Assembly (NCBI GenBank): GCA_020072785.1
Contig: JAIQGG010000002.1
Coordinates: 1,054,001-1,118,000, forward strand
Reading direction: 5' to 3'
DNA from: Terriglobia bacterium
GTDB lineage: Bacteria > Acidobacteriota > Terriglobia > Acidiferrales > UBA7541
Length of the DNA stretch: 64,000 nucleotides
Position numbers and translations under genes: made by a program. The notes beneath the pieces were generated by a model. The model was not told where the DNA came from and did not search any database. It saw nothing but the letters and a program-made list of their open reading frames with translations. Positions within the stretch are counted from its first letter, which is position 1; each line of letters starts with the position of its first letter. Of the stretch, positions 1 through 10,991 are shown one piece after another.

Positions 1-120
1 TGACCGCTAAGCGGTCAACAGGGTACCGGACGTTTGCCGGAAATTAAAGTATTTTGAAATCCCTGTCCGCTGTGACCGCAGCGCGGTCAGCGTCTTGCGT
101 GGCCGCAGAGCGGTCAACGC
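1..120. repeat. Cluster of TGACCGC/GCGGTCA palindromes
   Basis: Three copies of a short inverted repeat lie close together: TGACCGC-TAA-GCGGTCA at the very start, TGACCGC-AGC-GCGGTCA near 72-88, and a half-degenerate copy near 102-118. The same palindrome recurs at 20111, 32490 and 32517. No gene is visible in 1-211. The arms could form a hairpin or be a dimeric repressor or activator site; the sequence does not decide which. Confidence 0.6.
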
Positions 121-211
121 GCGAAGACAAAGCCCAAGCCTTGTAGGTTTTGTTTTGTGGTTCTGCGGGCGATAACCTCAGAGCGTGGCGCGGGCTGCGG
201 TGGCGGATTTT

Positions 212-571
212 TCAGCGGATGCGCAGTTCTTCCAGCCAATTTTCCAGGATAGTCTGGTCGTGGGCTTCGATCTCTGTGAAGACGATCCCCATGCGCGCAT
301 TGGGCCGCACGTTCGCCACCCGTCCCAGCGCGGAGAAGATAGCGCTGTTGTGCGCGATGCGGATGCGCACCTTGGTTCCCGCCTTCAGGGGCTTCGGCGT
401 GTTTACATGGCACCCGAAAAGGCTCAGGTTCCTGGTCTGCTCTATCCACTGGGCCTCCGTCAGCACATCGGTGATTTCGATGGCGGTGACGAAGGAATAG
501 CGGCGCGCGCGCGGCCTCTTGGCTTGCACCTGGGGCGTCTCCTCGGGGACATGGTGCTGCTGACGAGTCAC
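212..571 (-). CDS. PilZ domain protein
   Basis: This is a 119-residue protein made almost entirely of one PilZ domain, the family that binds cyclic di-GMP and passes the signal to motility, pilus or exopolysaccharide machinery. Both ligand motifs are visible: an RxxxR-type arginine cluster (RPRAR, about residue 17) and NxSxxG (NLSLFG, about residue 53). I chose the GTG at 571 because the open frame upstream has the odd composition of a shadow of the neighbouring gene. No strong Shine-Dalgarno sequence precedes it. The gene stands alone on the minus strand, 140 bases downstream of the pseudouridine synthase gene. The partner is not evident; the pil operon and HD-GYP gene in this window are possible links by inference. 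Confidence 0.8.
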   Translation of the reverse strand: MTRQQHHVPEETPQVQAKRPRARRYSFVTAIEITDVLTEAQWIEQTRNLSLFGCHVNTPKPLKAGTKVRIRIAHNSAIFSALGRVANVRPNARMGIVFTEIEAHDQTILENWLEELRIR

Positions 572-711
572 TGAACTTGCACTCAGTTTATAGGCCCCCG
601 GGGAACCCTGCCAGCGATTTGCCGCGCCTCTGCCCTCTACTAGTAAGCCGCAGCTATCTGAAAACACGGGTGGATAGCCGGTGCCGCTGGTTTTCGCGCC
701 GGGCCCTTCTT

Positions 712-1479
712 CTATTGCTTCATGGCTTGGTCGAGAGCCTGTTTTTCGTCGCCGCGCAGGGGGCGGAAGGCGCCCTTGGGCAGGTCGCCCAGAACCACCG
801 GCCCGATGGCCACGCGGATCAGCCGCAGCACTTCGATTTCCAGCTGTTCGAAGATCCGCCGGATCTGCCGGTTCTTGCCTTCGTCGAGCAGAATCTCCAG
901 CCAGGTGTTGCGCTCCCCGCCGCGCAGGACGCCGGCGCGCTTCACGCCAAGAAAATCGCCGTCGTCGGTGGCCACGCCGGTCTCCAGCGCCAGCAACAGC
1001 CGCGCATCCGCCACGCCTCGGATCTGCACGTGGTAGGTCTTGTCCAGATGGGTCTCCGGGGCCAGAACCCGCGCCGCCCACTCCGAATCATTGGTCAGCA
1101 GCAGAAGCCCCTCGCTGGCTTTGTCCAGACGCCCCACCGGAGACACCCACGGCAGATTCCCGCGCAGGCAGGCGTACACCGTGTCGCGGCCCTTCTCGTC
1201 GGAAGCCGTGGTCACGATGCCCCGCGGCTTGTTCAGCATCAGGTACAGCTTCTTCGCCGCGCTAACCGCCGCGCCATCCACTTCGATCCGGTCGCTTCCC
1301 AGCCGTACCGCCGTCTCCGGATCCTTGCGCAGCGCCCCATTCAGCCGCACCCGCCCCGCGCGGATCAGCTCCCCCGCCTGTGTCCGCGAGCAATATCCCA
1401 GCTTCGAAAGCGCGCGCGCCAGGCCGATTTTTCTGGAGCGGTCGCCGAACGTCGCGCGTTTATTGTGCGGAGGAGCCAC
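712..1479 (-). CDS. rRNA pseudouridine synthase, RsuA/RluB family
   Basis: This 255-residue enzyme isomerises a uridine to pseudouridine in ribosomal RNA. An S4-type RNA-binding segment occupies about residues 18-65 (LSKLGYCSRTQAGELI, then RVRLNG). The catalytic domain follows, with the aspartate motif PVGRLDKASEGLLLLTND and the family-typical KNRQIRRIFE near the C-terminus. Length and order match RsuA/RluB/RluE-type enzymes. The sequence does not decide between 16S and 23S substrates, so no symbol is given. The ATG at 1479 fits the usual short N-terminal extension before the S4 domain. Confidence 0.9.
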   Translation of the reverse strand: MAPPHNKRATFGDRSRKIGLARALSKLGYCSRTQAGELIRAGRVRLNGALRKDPETAVRLGSDRIEVDGAAVSAAKKLYLMLNKPRGIVTTASDEKGRDTVYACLRGNLPWVSPVGRLDKASEGLLLLTNDSEWAARVLAPETHLDKTYHVQIRGVADARLLLALETGVATDDGDFLGVKRAGVLRGGERNTWLEILLDEGKNRQIRRIFEQLEIEVLRLIRVAIGPVVLGDLPKGAFRPLRGDEKQALDQAMKQ

Positions 1480-1530
1480 GCCGGAATTATAAACACGCCC
1501 TATAGAGTGTGAGTTGTCTGGAGATTCCGT

Positions 1531-2334
1531 TCACATGGACCCGGCGTTGGCCCCGCCATCCACCAGGTGCGCAATCCCGGTCACGAAGGACGACGCGTCG
1601 CTCACCAGGTACAGCACCGCCTGCGCGATCTCCTCCGGCTTGCCGACTCTTCCGAGCGGCCGCCGCGACATTTCCGCCACAAACTCCTCGTCCGTCTGCC
1701 CCAGCTGCTGCGATTCCGCGCGCAGCATCGGCGTATCGATGTCCCCGGGACAGATGCAGTTCACGCGGATCCCTTCCGCCGCATGGTCGATGGCCATCGC
1801 CTTGGTCAGCAGCACCACTGCGCCCTTCGAAGCGCAATATCCCGCCGCCTTTCTCCCGCCGTTGAGCCCCCAGTCCGAGGCGATATGCACGATCGCGCCG
1901 CCGCCGCTCCGCGCCATCGCCGGCACCGCAAACTTGGAAAGCAGGAACGCCCCCTTGGCGTTGACCGCCATCATCGCGTCCCAGTCCTCTTCCGCCAGTT
2001 CCACCACTGAATAGCGCCGGATGATCCCCGCGCAAGTGGCCAGGATGTGCAAGCCCCCGCAGCGCTTGGTCGTCGCTTCCACCACCCGCCGGCAATCCGC
2101 CGCCTGCGACACGTCCGTCTTTTCAAACGTGGCGCGCCCGCCCGCGCCGGCGATCTCTTGCGCCACCGCCGCGCCCTGCCTTTCATTGCGGTCGGCGATC
2201 GTGACGTCCGCGCCTTCGCGCGCCAGCAGCAGGGCCGTGGCTCGCCCGATCCCGGACGCCGCCCCGCTGACGATAGCCGCTCTGCCTGCAAGTATTTTTC
2301 TGCCCGCCCCAAATTCGGCCCCGGGTGTAGGCAT
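1531..2334 (-). CDS. SDR family NAD(P)-dependent oxidoreductase
   Basis: A classical short-chain dehydrogenase of 267 residues. The glycine-rich nucleotide motif GAASGIGRA is near residue 22, ADR after strand 2 suggests NAD preference, and the catalytic set is intact (Ser in IASDWG, Tyr and Lys in YCASK). The C-terminus (LVDGGANAGSM) is typical. I took the ATG at 2334 because GGAGGG lies 4 bases upstream; the frame stays open beyond it but that part is not SDR-like. The substrate cannot be assigned. It follows the kdsC end by 257 bases of repeat-bearing DNA, so it is probably not part of the KDO operon. Confidence 0.85.
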   Translation of the reverse strand: MPTPGAEFGAGRKILAGRAAIVSGAASGIGRATALLLAREGADVTIADRNERQGAAVAQEIAGAGGRATFEKTDVSQAADCRRVVEATTKRCGGLHILATCAGIIRRYSVVELAEEDWDAMMAVNAKGAFLLSKFAVPAMARSGGGAIVHIASDWGLNGGRKAAGYCASKGAVVLLTKAMAIDHAAEGIRVNCICPGDIDTPMLRAESQQLGQTDEEFVAEMSRRPLGRVGKPEEIAQAVLYLVSDASSFVTGIAHLVDGGANAGSM

Positions 2335-2489
2335 GCGTCCCTCCGTGGTTGTGCTTCGTAGCGCCAGGCGGAATTTATCCCGGCAGAGTCGGGAGCCCGG
2401 CATCTCGTCTTCCATGGTCTGGCAGTTGGAAGGCCTGGACCGCAATGACGTTCGCCACTGTTTTTCGCAACCAGTCAAACGGCATTCTG

Positions 2490-2580
2490 CCATTCCGAGC
2501 GGAGCGGGCCGGCTTTTGCAGGCCCGCGAAGTCGAGGAACCGCTGGCCCTTCGCCCGCGTTGTTGGCGGGCGAAGAATCT
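2490..2580. repeat. Dispersed repeat with two hairpins (CATTCCGAGCG family)
   Basis: The segment begins CATTCCGAGCGGAGCG and ends GAAGAATCTC, and contains two inverted repeats: GGGCC...GGCCC (about 2505-2525) and a perfect 10-bp stem CTTCGCCCGC/GCGGGCGAAG (2549-2575, 7-base loop). A shorter relative (cattccgagcgaagcgagg) is at 33164-33182. It sits between convergently placed gene ends and may also help terminate the kds operon, but it has no T-run. Confidence 0.5.
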
Positions 2581-2591
2581 CGTTTCGCTTT

Positions 2592-3158
2592 TCAATAAGG
2601 CGCCGCGCGCGCCTTGTCGATCATGCCTTCCCATTTCCCCTGGGCCTTCAGAATCAATTCCACCGCCTCGCGAATGGCCCCTTCGCCGCCCCGCGCTTTC
2701 GTCACGAAATGCGCGATGCGTTTGACCTCCGCTGCGGCGTCGCCCACCGCCACCGCCAGCCCCACCCGCTTCAGCAGCGGAATATCCGGCAGGTCGTCGC
2801 CGACGTAGGCTACGGCGGCGTCCGTTACTCCGGCCTTCTGCAGGATCTCCTCGTAGCAGGCGATCTTGTGCGACTGCTTCTGGTAGACGAACTCCATGTT
2901 CATCTCCCGCGCGCGGCGCGTCACCGCGGCGCTTTCCCGGCCGGTGATCAGCCCGGTGCGCAGGCCGGCGGTCCGCGCCAGCGTTAGCCCCTGCCCGTCG
3001 TGGGGATCGAAGGCCTTGAGTTCCACCGCCGTCCCGTCCGGCCGCGAGAGCAGCCAGACCCCGCGCGCCAGCGTGCCGTCCACGTCCATCAGCAACACCT
3101 GAATCTGTTTAGCCCGCTTGGCCAGTTTCGCCGGAATCTTCTTCGCCGCACGCGCCAA
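2592..3158 (-). CDS. kdsC: 3-deoxy-D-manno-octulosonate 8-phosphate phosphatase
   Basis: A HAD-superfamily phosphatase of 188 residues that removes phosphate from KDO-8-P, the third step of KDO synthesis for lipopolysaccharide. It shows DVDGTL (nucleophile and acid/base aspartates, about residue 26), ITGRES, a lysine in the KIACYEE region, and YVGDDLPDIPLL with the metal aspartates; there is no large cap domain, as in the KdsC type. It follows kdsD by 45 bases on the same strand and is the last gene of the pyrG-kdsA-kdsD-kdsC run. The identification rests on both motifs and context. Confidence 0.93.
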   Translation of the reverse strand: MARAAKKIPAKLAKRAKQIQVLLMDVDGTLARGVWLLSRPDGTAVELKAFDPHDGQGLTLARTAGLRTGLITGRESAAVTRRAREMNMEFVYQKQSHKIACYEEILQKAGVTDAAVAYVGDDLPDIPLLKRVGLAVAVGDAAAEVKRIAHFVTKARGGEGAIREAVELILKAQGKWEGMIDKARAAPY

Positions 3159-3203
3159 AGTCTTCTCCTCTTCTCTCCGTGCCCTCTGGGTTATATCTCT
3201 TTT

Positions 3204-4163
3204 CTAAATCAGTTCCAGCGTCCACAGATCGTGCAGGTGCACCACCCCGAGCACCTTGTGCGTCTCGTCCACCACCACCACCGCCGTGATCTTGCGCTTC
3301 TCCATCACGTTCAACGCTTCGCCGGCCAGCGCCAGCGGCCCGATCGTCTGCGGGTTGCCGGTCATGCACGCTCCCGCGGTCATCTCCAGCACCGCGCCTT
3401 TCTGCGTGGCCATCAGCCGCCGCAGATCTCCGTCGGTCACTACCCCTGCGAGCCGCCCGTCCGCTTCCACTACCGTGGTCATGCCCAGGCCCTTCTTGCT
3501 CATCTCGTAGATGACGTCCGGCATGCGCGCATCCCGCGCCACGCGCGGCAGTTCCACCCCGCCGTGCATCAGGTGCTCCACCCGCAGCAGCTTCTTGCCC
3601 AGCCGGCCCCCGGGATGCAGCGCCGCGAAATCGTCGGGGCTGAACCCGCGCCGCTCCAAGAGCGACACAGCCAGCGCGTCCCCCACCGCCATCGCCACCG
3701 CGGTGCTCGCCGTTGGCGCCAGGTTCAGCGAGCAAGCTTCCTCGCGCACGCTGCAGTCCAGCACCGCGTCGCTCGCACCTGCCAGCGTCGAGCGCATGTT
3801 CCCGGTGAGCGTGACCAGCTTTATCTCCAGCCGCTTCAGCGTCTCCAGCAGCCCCACCAGCTCTTCGGTCTCCCCGCCGTAGGAGATCGCCAGCATCGCG
3901 TCGCCCCGCGCCAGCATTCCCAGGTCCCCGTGCATCGCTTCCGCCGGATGCAGGAACAGCGACGGCGTGCCCGTGCTGGAAAGCGTCGCGGAAATCTTCC
4001 GCCCGATCAGCCCGGACTTGCCCATGCCGCTGACCACGATGCGCCCGCGGCAGTTGAAGAACAGTTCCACGGCCTTCTCAAAGCTGGTGTCCAGCCGCCC
4101 CAGGACGTCCTGAATGGCTTGCGCTTCGATGCGCAGCACGCGCCGCGCGGTCTCCAGGCTCAT
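3204..4163 (-). CDS. kdsD: Arabinose-5-phosphate isomerase
   Basis: This 319-residue enzyme converts ribulose-5-phosphate to arabinose-5-phosphate, the first committed sugar of the KDO pathway. A sugar isomerase (SIS) domain fills about residues 35-185 ([46 protein letters not shown]) and two CBS domains follow (about residues 200-319, for example [10 protein letters not shown]). This order and length are standard for KdsD/KpsF. The ATG at 4163 overlaps the kdsA stop codon as ATGA, so the two are translationally coupled. Confidence 0.95.
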   Translation of the reverse strand: MSLETARRVLRIEAQAIQDVLGRLDTSFEKAVELFFNCRGRIVVSGMGKSGLIGRKISATLSSTGTPSLFLHPAEAMHGDLGMLARGDAMLAISYGGETEELVGLLETLKRLEIKLVTLTGNMRSTLAGASDAVLDCSVREEACSLNLAPTASTAVAMAVGDALAVSLLERRGFSPDDFAALHPGGRLGKKLLRVEHLMHGGVELPRVARDARMPDVIYEMSKKGLGMTTVVEADGRLAGVVTDGDLRRLMATQKGAVLEMTAGACMTGNPQTIGPLALAGEALNVMEKRKITAVVVVDETHKVLGVVHLHDLWTLELI

Positions 4164-4999
4164 AGGACACCCCAGCGCCGCACCAGTGTGGAAAGTTCTT
4201 TGAGCCGCGCCAGCAGGGCAGGGAACAGCGCCAGCGGCAAGGCATTCGCTCCGTCGGAGAGCGCCTGCGCCGGATTGTCGTGCACTTCCAGGAACACCCC
4301 GTCCACCCCCGCGGCAACCCCCGCGCGCGCCAGCGGCTCGATGAACTCCGGCTGCCCCCCGCTTGCGTGGCCCAGCCCGCCGGGTATCTGCACCGAGTGC
4401 GTCACGTCAAACACCACCGGGTAGCCCAGTTTGCGCAGGATCGGGAACGTGCGCATATCCACCACCAGGTTCTGGTAGCCGAAGGAAGCCCCGCGCTCGG
4501 TCAGCATGATTTTCTGGTTGCCGGCCCCAGCGATTTTTTCCACCACGTTGCCCATCTCCCACGGCGAAAGAAACTGCGCCTTCTTCACGTTGACGATCCG
4601 CCCGGTTTTCGCGGCGGCCACCAGCAGGTCGGTCTGCCGCGCCAGAAACGCGGGAATTTGCAGGATGTCGCAGACTTCCGCGGCGGGCGCCGCATGAGCG
4701 CACTCGTGAATGTCCGTAAGGATGGGCAGGTGCAGCTCGCTCTTGATCTTGCCGAGGATGCGCAGGCCCTCCTGCAGCCCCGGCCCGCGATAGGACTTTC
4801 CCGACGAGCGGTTGGCCTTGTCGTAGGAAGCCTTGAAGATCAGCGGAACGCCGCACTCCCCGGCGATGCGCGCCAACTCCTCCGCCATCCGGCGGGTGTG
4901 CGCTTCGCTTTCGATCACGCACGGCCCGGCGATCAGAAACAGGGGATGGCCGCCGCCGAGGCGGAGCGAGCCAAGCGCGATCTCGTGCACGGGGGTCAT
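4160..4999 (-). CDS. kdsA: 3-deoxy-8-phosphooctulonate synthase
   Basis: KDO-8-phosphate synthase of 279 residues condenses phosphoenolpyruvate with arabinose-5-phosphate. Family signatures include [11 protein letters not shown] at the N-terminus, [28 protein letters not shown] and the C-terminal VFLEVHDNP. It ends in a 4-base overlap with kdsD and starts 60 bases downstream of the pyrG stop. It is cytoplasmic. Start and length match the family. Confidence 0.96.
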   Translation of the reverse strand: MTPVHEIALGSLRLGGGHPLFLIAGPCVIESEAHTRRMAEELARIAGECGVPLIFKASYDKANRSSGKSYRGPGLQEGLRILGKIKSELHLPILTDIHECAHAAPAAEVCDILQIPAFLARQTDLLVAAAKTGRIVNVKKAQFLSPWEMGNVVEKIAGAGNQKIMLTERGASFGYQNLVVDMRTFPILRKLGYPVVFDVTHSVQIPGGLGHASGGQPEFIEPLARAGVAAGVDGVFLEVHDNPAQALSDGANALPLALFPALLARLKELSTLVRRWGVL

Positions 5000-5059
5000 G
5001 GCCTCAAAGGCTACGCAGACAGCGCGGGTTTTGCAACGGGTACAAACGTTTTCGGCGGT

Positions 5060-6772
<1,713 letters not shown>

Positions 6773-7009
6773 CTAACCTCCGTGGGAGTGGCAGTACGCC
6801 GTATTATGGCCACAACTCCTCTGCCTGTCAAATGCGCTCTTTCCGTCCTCCATGCCCTGTGCCGCGGTGAATTCCTGCAACCTTTCGCTTGCCGCGGTGT
6901 TCCTAGTAACAGTGAGTGGTCTGCCAGTGTGCCGGCGCAGGGCCGGCGCGTTCCGGCGCAGTGCGGTCCGTCAAGACGCACGTCGCAGCCGCAAGGGCAG
7001 GGGGATGTC

Positions 7010-7483
7010 ATGAAAAGTTCCATCCGCAGAGCCGCATTCCTGTCGGGTATCTTGTTGTTTCTGGGCGGCACGGCCGGCGCGCAGCAACTGGCGCAGAGGC
7101 CGCAGGCCCCGCCGCGCGGCCTGGCCGGGAACGCCGCGCGGGAGACCGTGCTCGAAGGCCAGGTCTTGCGTTACACGGCGTCGGCTGCGACGCCGCCCAT
7201 GGGCGCCCACGTTGTTCTGCAGACGGCCGGCGGCGCGGTGGACGTGCCTCTCGGCGCGGCTTCCTATCTGGAGGCCAATCACTTTTCCCTGGCCAGCGGT
7301 GACGTAATCCGGATCGTCGGCGTGCAATCCCGCACGCGGCAGGGCAGCGTCTTTCTCGCGCGGTTGATCCAGAAGGGCGGGCAAGCGCTCGTGTTGCGGA
7401 CCGCCCTGGGCGCGCCGCTGGGGCTGGCCGGCGCCCGCGCCTTGGGCGTGCCGCAGACGCAGCAGCAGGCAGGTGCCCGATGA
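7010..7483 (+). CDS. Secreted protein of unknown function
   Basis: I do not recognise this 157-residue protein. It has a clear signal peptide (AAFLSGILLFLGG, then AGAQQ as a likely signal peptidase I site near residue 25). The mature part is rich in Ala, Gly and Val with beta-type runs (VLEGQVLRYTAS, HVVLQTAGGAVDVPLGAAS, DVIRIVGVQS), compatible with a small periplasmic beta-barrel or OB-like fold. AGGGGGA lies just before the ATG. It overlaps the next lipoprotein gene by ATGA, so the two are probably made together. It is divergent from pyrG. Confidence 0.75.
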   Translation: MKSSIRRAAFLSGILLFLGGTAGAQQLAQRPQAPPRGLAGNAARETVLEGQVLRYTASAATPPMGAHVVLQTAGGAVDVPLGAASYLEANHFSLASGDVIRIVGVQSRTRQGSVFLARLIQKGGQALVLRTALGAPLGLAGARALGVPQTQQQAGAR

Positions 7484-9018
7484 CTCCGTCGAGCAAGCAC
7501 CCGGTCTTCCTCGTGGCGCTCCTCGCCGCTCTCTTCGCCGCAGCCTGTAGCGGCGGAAGCGGCGGCACGATTTTCGTTCCCCCTCCGCCTGTCGGCAATT
7601 TCACAAACGCCAGCCTGAAGGGACAGTACGCTTTTTCCATGACCGGCCGCGAGTCGTGCGGCGGAGTGGGCAGCCTCTTCGCGCGCATCGGGAGCATCAC
7701 CGCGGATGGGAATGGCAATATCACCAGCGGCGTCGAGGACGTCAATGTCTGCACCGGGGTGCTGACCTTGTCTTTCACGGGCGGGAGCTATTCGATCCAT
7801 GCGGATGGCCGCGGCACTCTCAGCCTTACGAACAGCACGGGCGTCACCAACTACAGCATCGCGCTGGCTTCCCCCGCGCAGGGCTTCCTCATTCAAACCG
7901 ACAGTGCTGCGACGGCCAGCGGCGGGCTCCAGCTCCAGAATCCCGCGGCTTTTTCCGTCACGCAGATCGCCGGAGGCTACGTCTTTGATTTCTCCGGCAT
8001 CAGCAGCGCCCTGAATCCGGAATCCATCATCGGCCGCTTCACCGCCGATGGCGCGGGCGGCGTGCAAGACGGCTTGTATGACTCCAATGAAGCAGGCACG
8101 CTGTCCGGGCAGCAGGCCTTTCCCGCCGGAGCTTTTTACCAGATGGATCCCGCCAATGCGCAGTCCGGCCGCGGCACCGCAAACTTTGCCGGGCACAATT
8201 TCACCTTCTACATCGTGGATCGCACGCACGTGAAATGCCTGGGAACGGATTTTCCCGCGGCGTATGTGGGCGACGCCCTGGCGCAGCAGAATATGACCTT
8301 CAGCGCCGCGTCGCTGAACGGCAGCTATGCTTTCTTGATGGGTGGCTCGAGCACGACCGGGCCGCTGGCCACCGCCGGCCGTTTCACCGCGGACGGCGGC
8401 GGCAACCTGACCTCGACCGTTCTCGATGAGAACAACAATGGCCTGCTCACTTCTCTGCCGACTTCGGGAGGCACGGTCACCGGAAGCTATACGGTGGATG
8501 CCAACGGTTTCGGCGGCGGCACGGCCACGTGGACCGACTCCAACGCCGGAACTTTTTCCTTTATTTTTTATCTGCTTTCGCCGGCGCAGGCCGTCTTCCA
8601 GGAAACCGACACCCAGATCACTAGCGACGGCTCGCTCCTGGCGCAAACGCCCAGCCCGATCATCTCCGCCGTATTGGCGGGGAATTACGCCTTCGTCTGG
8701 AGCGGCGTGCGCAGCGACGAGGAGGACTTCACCGGGCAGTTGCAGCTGACCTCCGCCTCCGGCAGCAATGCCAGCGGCACCCTGGACGCCAATGAGTTCG
8801 CTACGGGGAAGCAGTTCTTCAATTTTCCCTTTGCCGGAACGCTGGCCCTCGGCTCCGACCCGGCCGGCAGGAACTCCTTCACGGTGACCACGAACGCGCC
8901 GCCCACCTCTCCGGCGACGTTCAACTTTGCGGCCTACGTTGTCGACGCCAATACCGTGTTCCTCGTCGGCGTGGATCCCGATCGCGTCCTCGTGGGCGCG
9001 AACGCGCGCCAGCCCTGA
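7480..9018 (+). CDS. Repeat-containing lipoprotein
   Basis: A 512-residue protein with a lipoprotein signal (LLAALFAAACSGG, lipid cysteine about residue 23). The rest consists of roughly four diverged beta-rich units of about 110-120 residues, each with a G-x-Y-x-F start, a GRFTADGxGG-type turn and a D-x-N-x-x-G segment (for example GRFTADGAGGVQDGLYDSNEAG-type stretches near residues 185-210 and again near 300-325). Such repeat lipoproteins are common in acidobacterial genomes and have no known function. It is coupled by ATGA to the preceding secreted protein. It is likely exposed in the outer membrane, which is an inference. Confidence 0.8.
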   Translation: MTPSSKHPVFLVALLAALFAAACSGGSGGTIFVPPPPVGNFTNASLKGQYAFSMTGRESCGGVGSLFARIGSITADGNGNITSGVEDVNVCTGVLTLSFTGGSYSIHADGRGTLSLTNSTGVTNYSIALASPAQGFLIQTDSAATASGGLQLQNPAAFSVTQIAGGYVFDFSGISSALNPESIIGRFTADGAGGVQDGLYDSNEAGTLSGQQAFPAGAFYQMDPANAQSGRGTANFAGHNFTFYIVDRTHVKCLGTDFPAAYVGDALAQQNMTFSAASLNGSYAFLMGGSSTTGPLATAGRFTADGGGNLTSTVLDENNNGLLTSLPTSGGTVTGSYTVDANGFGGGTATWTDSNAGTFSFIFYLLSPAQAVFQETDTQITSDGSLLAQTPSPIISAVLAGNYAFVWSGVRSDEEDFTGQLQLTSASGSNASGTLDANEFATGKQFFNFPFAGTLALGSDPAGRNSFTVTTNAPPTSPATFNFAAYVVDANTVFLVGVDPDRVLVGANARQP

Positions 9019-9054
9019 GCGCGGCGCGAGAGGGAATCGAACCGCCCGGGCTGG

Positions 9055-9816
9055 TCAGGCCGGACGGTTTTGGTTGGCGAGCAGCTTTTCCACCCGCTCC
9101 ACGTCTTCCGGCACGTCCACGCTCACCGAATCCGTGGGCACTTCCGCGACGCGGATCTTCCAGCCGTTCTCCATCCAGCGCAGCTGCTCCAGCTGCTCCA
9201 CTCTCTCCAGGTCGCCCTGCGGCAGGGTAGGAAACTCCAGCAGGGCCGCGCGCTGAAAAACGTACAGCCCGAGATGCTTCAGGTGCCGTGCGTGCACGCG
9301 GTGCTGTTCGTCGCGCACCCAGGGAATCGGCGCGCGCGAAAAGTAGAGCGCGTTCCCGTCGAAATCCAGCACCGTCTTTACCACGTTGGGGTCCATGATG
9401 TCGGCCGCCACTTTCACCGGCGTGGCCACCGTGGCGATGGCTGCGGCCGGCTCTTCCAGCAGCGCCGCCACCGCCGCGTCCACCGAGGCGGGATCCAGCA
9501 GCGGCTCGTCCCCCTGCACGTTCACGAAGAGATCGCCCTCCACGTGCGCCGCCACTTCCGCGATGCGCTCCGTCCCGGAGCGGTGATCCGCGCGGGTCAT
9601 GCGCGCCTCTCCGCCGAAATCTTCCACCGCCTTCCGGATGCGCTCGTCGTCGGTGGCCACAATCACCCGCGAAACCCGCTGCGCCAGCCGTGCCCGTTCC
9701 CACACCCGCTGGATCATTGGCTTGCCCGCCAGGGCCACCAGCGGCTTGCCCGGCAGGCGCATCGCCGCATACCGTGCCGGAATCACTGCCACTACCCGGG
9801 GACTATCCATAAGCAA
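9055..9816 (-). CDS. kdsB: 3-deoxy-manno-octulosonate cytidylyltransferase
   Basis: CMP-KDO synthetase (253 residues) activates KDO with CTP for lipid A glycosylation. It has VVAVIPARYAAMRLPGKPL at the N-terminus, VIVATDDERI, HRSGTERIAEV, NVQGDEPLL, YFSRAPIPW and LGLYVFQRAAL, all family marks. It is on the same strand as pyrG-kdsA-kdsD-kdsC but 2.3 kb upstream of pyrG, with two plus-strand genes between. An ATG two codons inside (9810) could equally be the start. Confidence 0.95.
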   Translation of the reverse strand: MLMDSPRVVAVIPARYAAMRLPGKPLVALAGKPMIQRVWERARLAQRVSRVIVATDDERIRKAVEDFGGEARMTRADHRSGTERIAEVAAHVEGDLFVNVQGDEPLLDPASVDAAVAALLEEPAAAIATVATPVKVAADIMDPNVVKTVLDFDGNALYFSRAPIPWVRDEQHRVHARHLKHLGLYVFQRAALLEFPTLPQGDLERVEQLEQLRWMENGWKIRVAEVPTDSVSVDVPEDVERVEKLLANQNRPA

Positions 9817-9890
9817 TGCCGCTCCGCTCGTCTCTTTCCCGCGCCAGCGCCGATGCTAACACACTCTCCAGTCCGCCTGCGGGGAGGGCC

Positions 9891-9918
9891 TTGCTTCCCA
9901 AGGGACGAATGGTAGAAT
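9891..9918 (+). promoter_or_regulatory. Putative sigma-70 promoter of the first vWFA gene
   Basis: TTGCTT (9891-9896) and TAGAAT (9913-9918) are separated by 16 bases. Transcription would begin near 9925, upstream of the chosen ATG at 9974. This argues against the longer in-frame start at 9923. Confidence 0.5.
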
Positions 9919-9973
9919 TAAGATGCAGCGCTGGTCCGCGCACTCGTCTCGGTGCGGAGACCATGGGGGAACC

Positions 9974-10969
9974 ATGAGACGTTGCGCGAGCCTGCTCCGC
10001 GTCACCTCGTTCTGGACGAGCCTCCTCCTGCTCGCCTGCCTCCCCCTACTTTCCGCGCAAGCCCAGCAGGATTCCGCGCCCGGCGACCTCAAGAAGGACA
10101 CTCCCGGCATTCCTCTCAAGCCGGGCCGGGCCCTCAAAGTCGAGGTGGACCTGGCGCTCGTCAACGTCACCGTTACCGATCCCTACAGCCGCCTGGTCAC
10201 CGGCCTGGAAGCGGAAAATTTCCGCGTCTTCGAAGACAACGTCGAGCAGGAGATCGTCCATTTCTCCTCCGAGGACGTGCCCATCTCCATCGGCGTGATC
10301 TTCGATCTGAGCGGCAGCATGGCCAACAAGGTCGCGAAGTCCCGCGAGGCGGCCATCCAGTTTTTCAAGACGGCCAACCCCCGGGACGAATTTTTCCTGG
10401 TCAGCTTCAACGAGCACGCCGAGCTCACCAGTGTCTTCACGAACAGCATCGAAGACTTGCAGACCCGCATGATGTTCACCGTCGCCAAGGGCCGCACCGC
10501 GCTTCTCGACGCCATCTATCTCGGACTGAGCGAGATGAGGGGTGCACATAACGCCAAACGGGCCTTGCTCATCATCTCCGACGGAGGTGATAATCATAGT
10601 AGGTACAACGAGAGCGATATCAAGCGCCTGGTGAGGGAATCCGATTGCCAGCTTTACGCCATCGGTGTCTACGACCCGCTCGGTTATCGCGGCCGGACCC
10701 CGGAAGAGCTGAACGGGCCCTCGCTACTCTCGGAAGTCACGGACATGACCGGAGGCCGCGTCTTTGTGGTCGAGAATCTGAATGAGCTTCCGGACATCGC
10801 CGCCAAGATCGGAATGGAGCTGCGCAACCAATATGTTCTGGGATATCGGCCGAGCAACAAAGTGCACGACGCGCGTTGGCGCAAGATCAAGGTCAAGCTG
10901 CGCGCCCTGCGCGGGCTTCCGCCTCTCAGCGTCTTCGCCAGGACGGGATACTACGCTCCCAGCCACTGA
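9974..10969 (+). CDS. Secreted vWFA-domain protein, acidobacterial type
   Basis: A 331-residue exported protein with a signal peptide (LLLLACLPLLSAQAQ, cleavage near residue 32) and a vWFA domain of the kind described as a VWFA-related acidobacterial domain. The N-terminal beta region (VDLALVNVTVTDPYSRLV, then ENFRVFEDNVEQEI) precedes a complete MIDAS site: DLSGS at residues 111-115, Thr in GRTALLDAI and Asp in IISDGGDN. It probably binds a protein partner through a divalent metal in the periplasm or at the surface. GGGGGA precedes the ATG at 9974. A paralogue follows 22 bases later. Confidence 0.85.
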   Translation: MRRCASLLRVTSFWTSLLLLACLPLLSAQAQQDSAPGDLKKDTPGIPLKPGRALKVEVDLALVNVTVTDPYSRLVTGLEAENFRVFEDNVEQEIVHFSSEDVPISIGVIFDLSGSMANKVAKSREAAIQFFKTANPRDEFFLVSFNEHAELTSVFTNSIEDLQTRMMFTVAKGRTALLDAIYLGLSEMRGAHNAKRALLIISDGGDNHSRYNESDIKRLVRESDCQLYAIGVYDPLGYRGRTPEELNGPSLLSEVTDMTGGRVFVVENLNELPDIAAKIGMELRNQYVLGYRPSNKVHDARWRKIKVKLRALRGLPPLSVFARTGYYAPSH

Positions 10970-10991
10970 GCGCTCCTTTTGCCGGAGCCGC

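Noticed and set aside
7480-9018. Internal repeats of the lipoprotein as a CRISPR or DNA tandem array
   Set aside because: The units are conserved only at protein level, about 110 residues long and strongly diverged in DNA.
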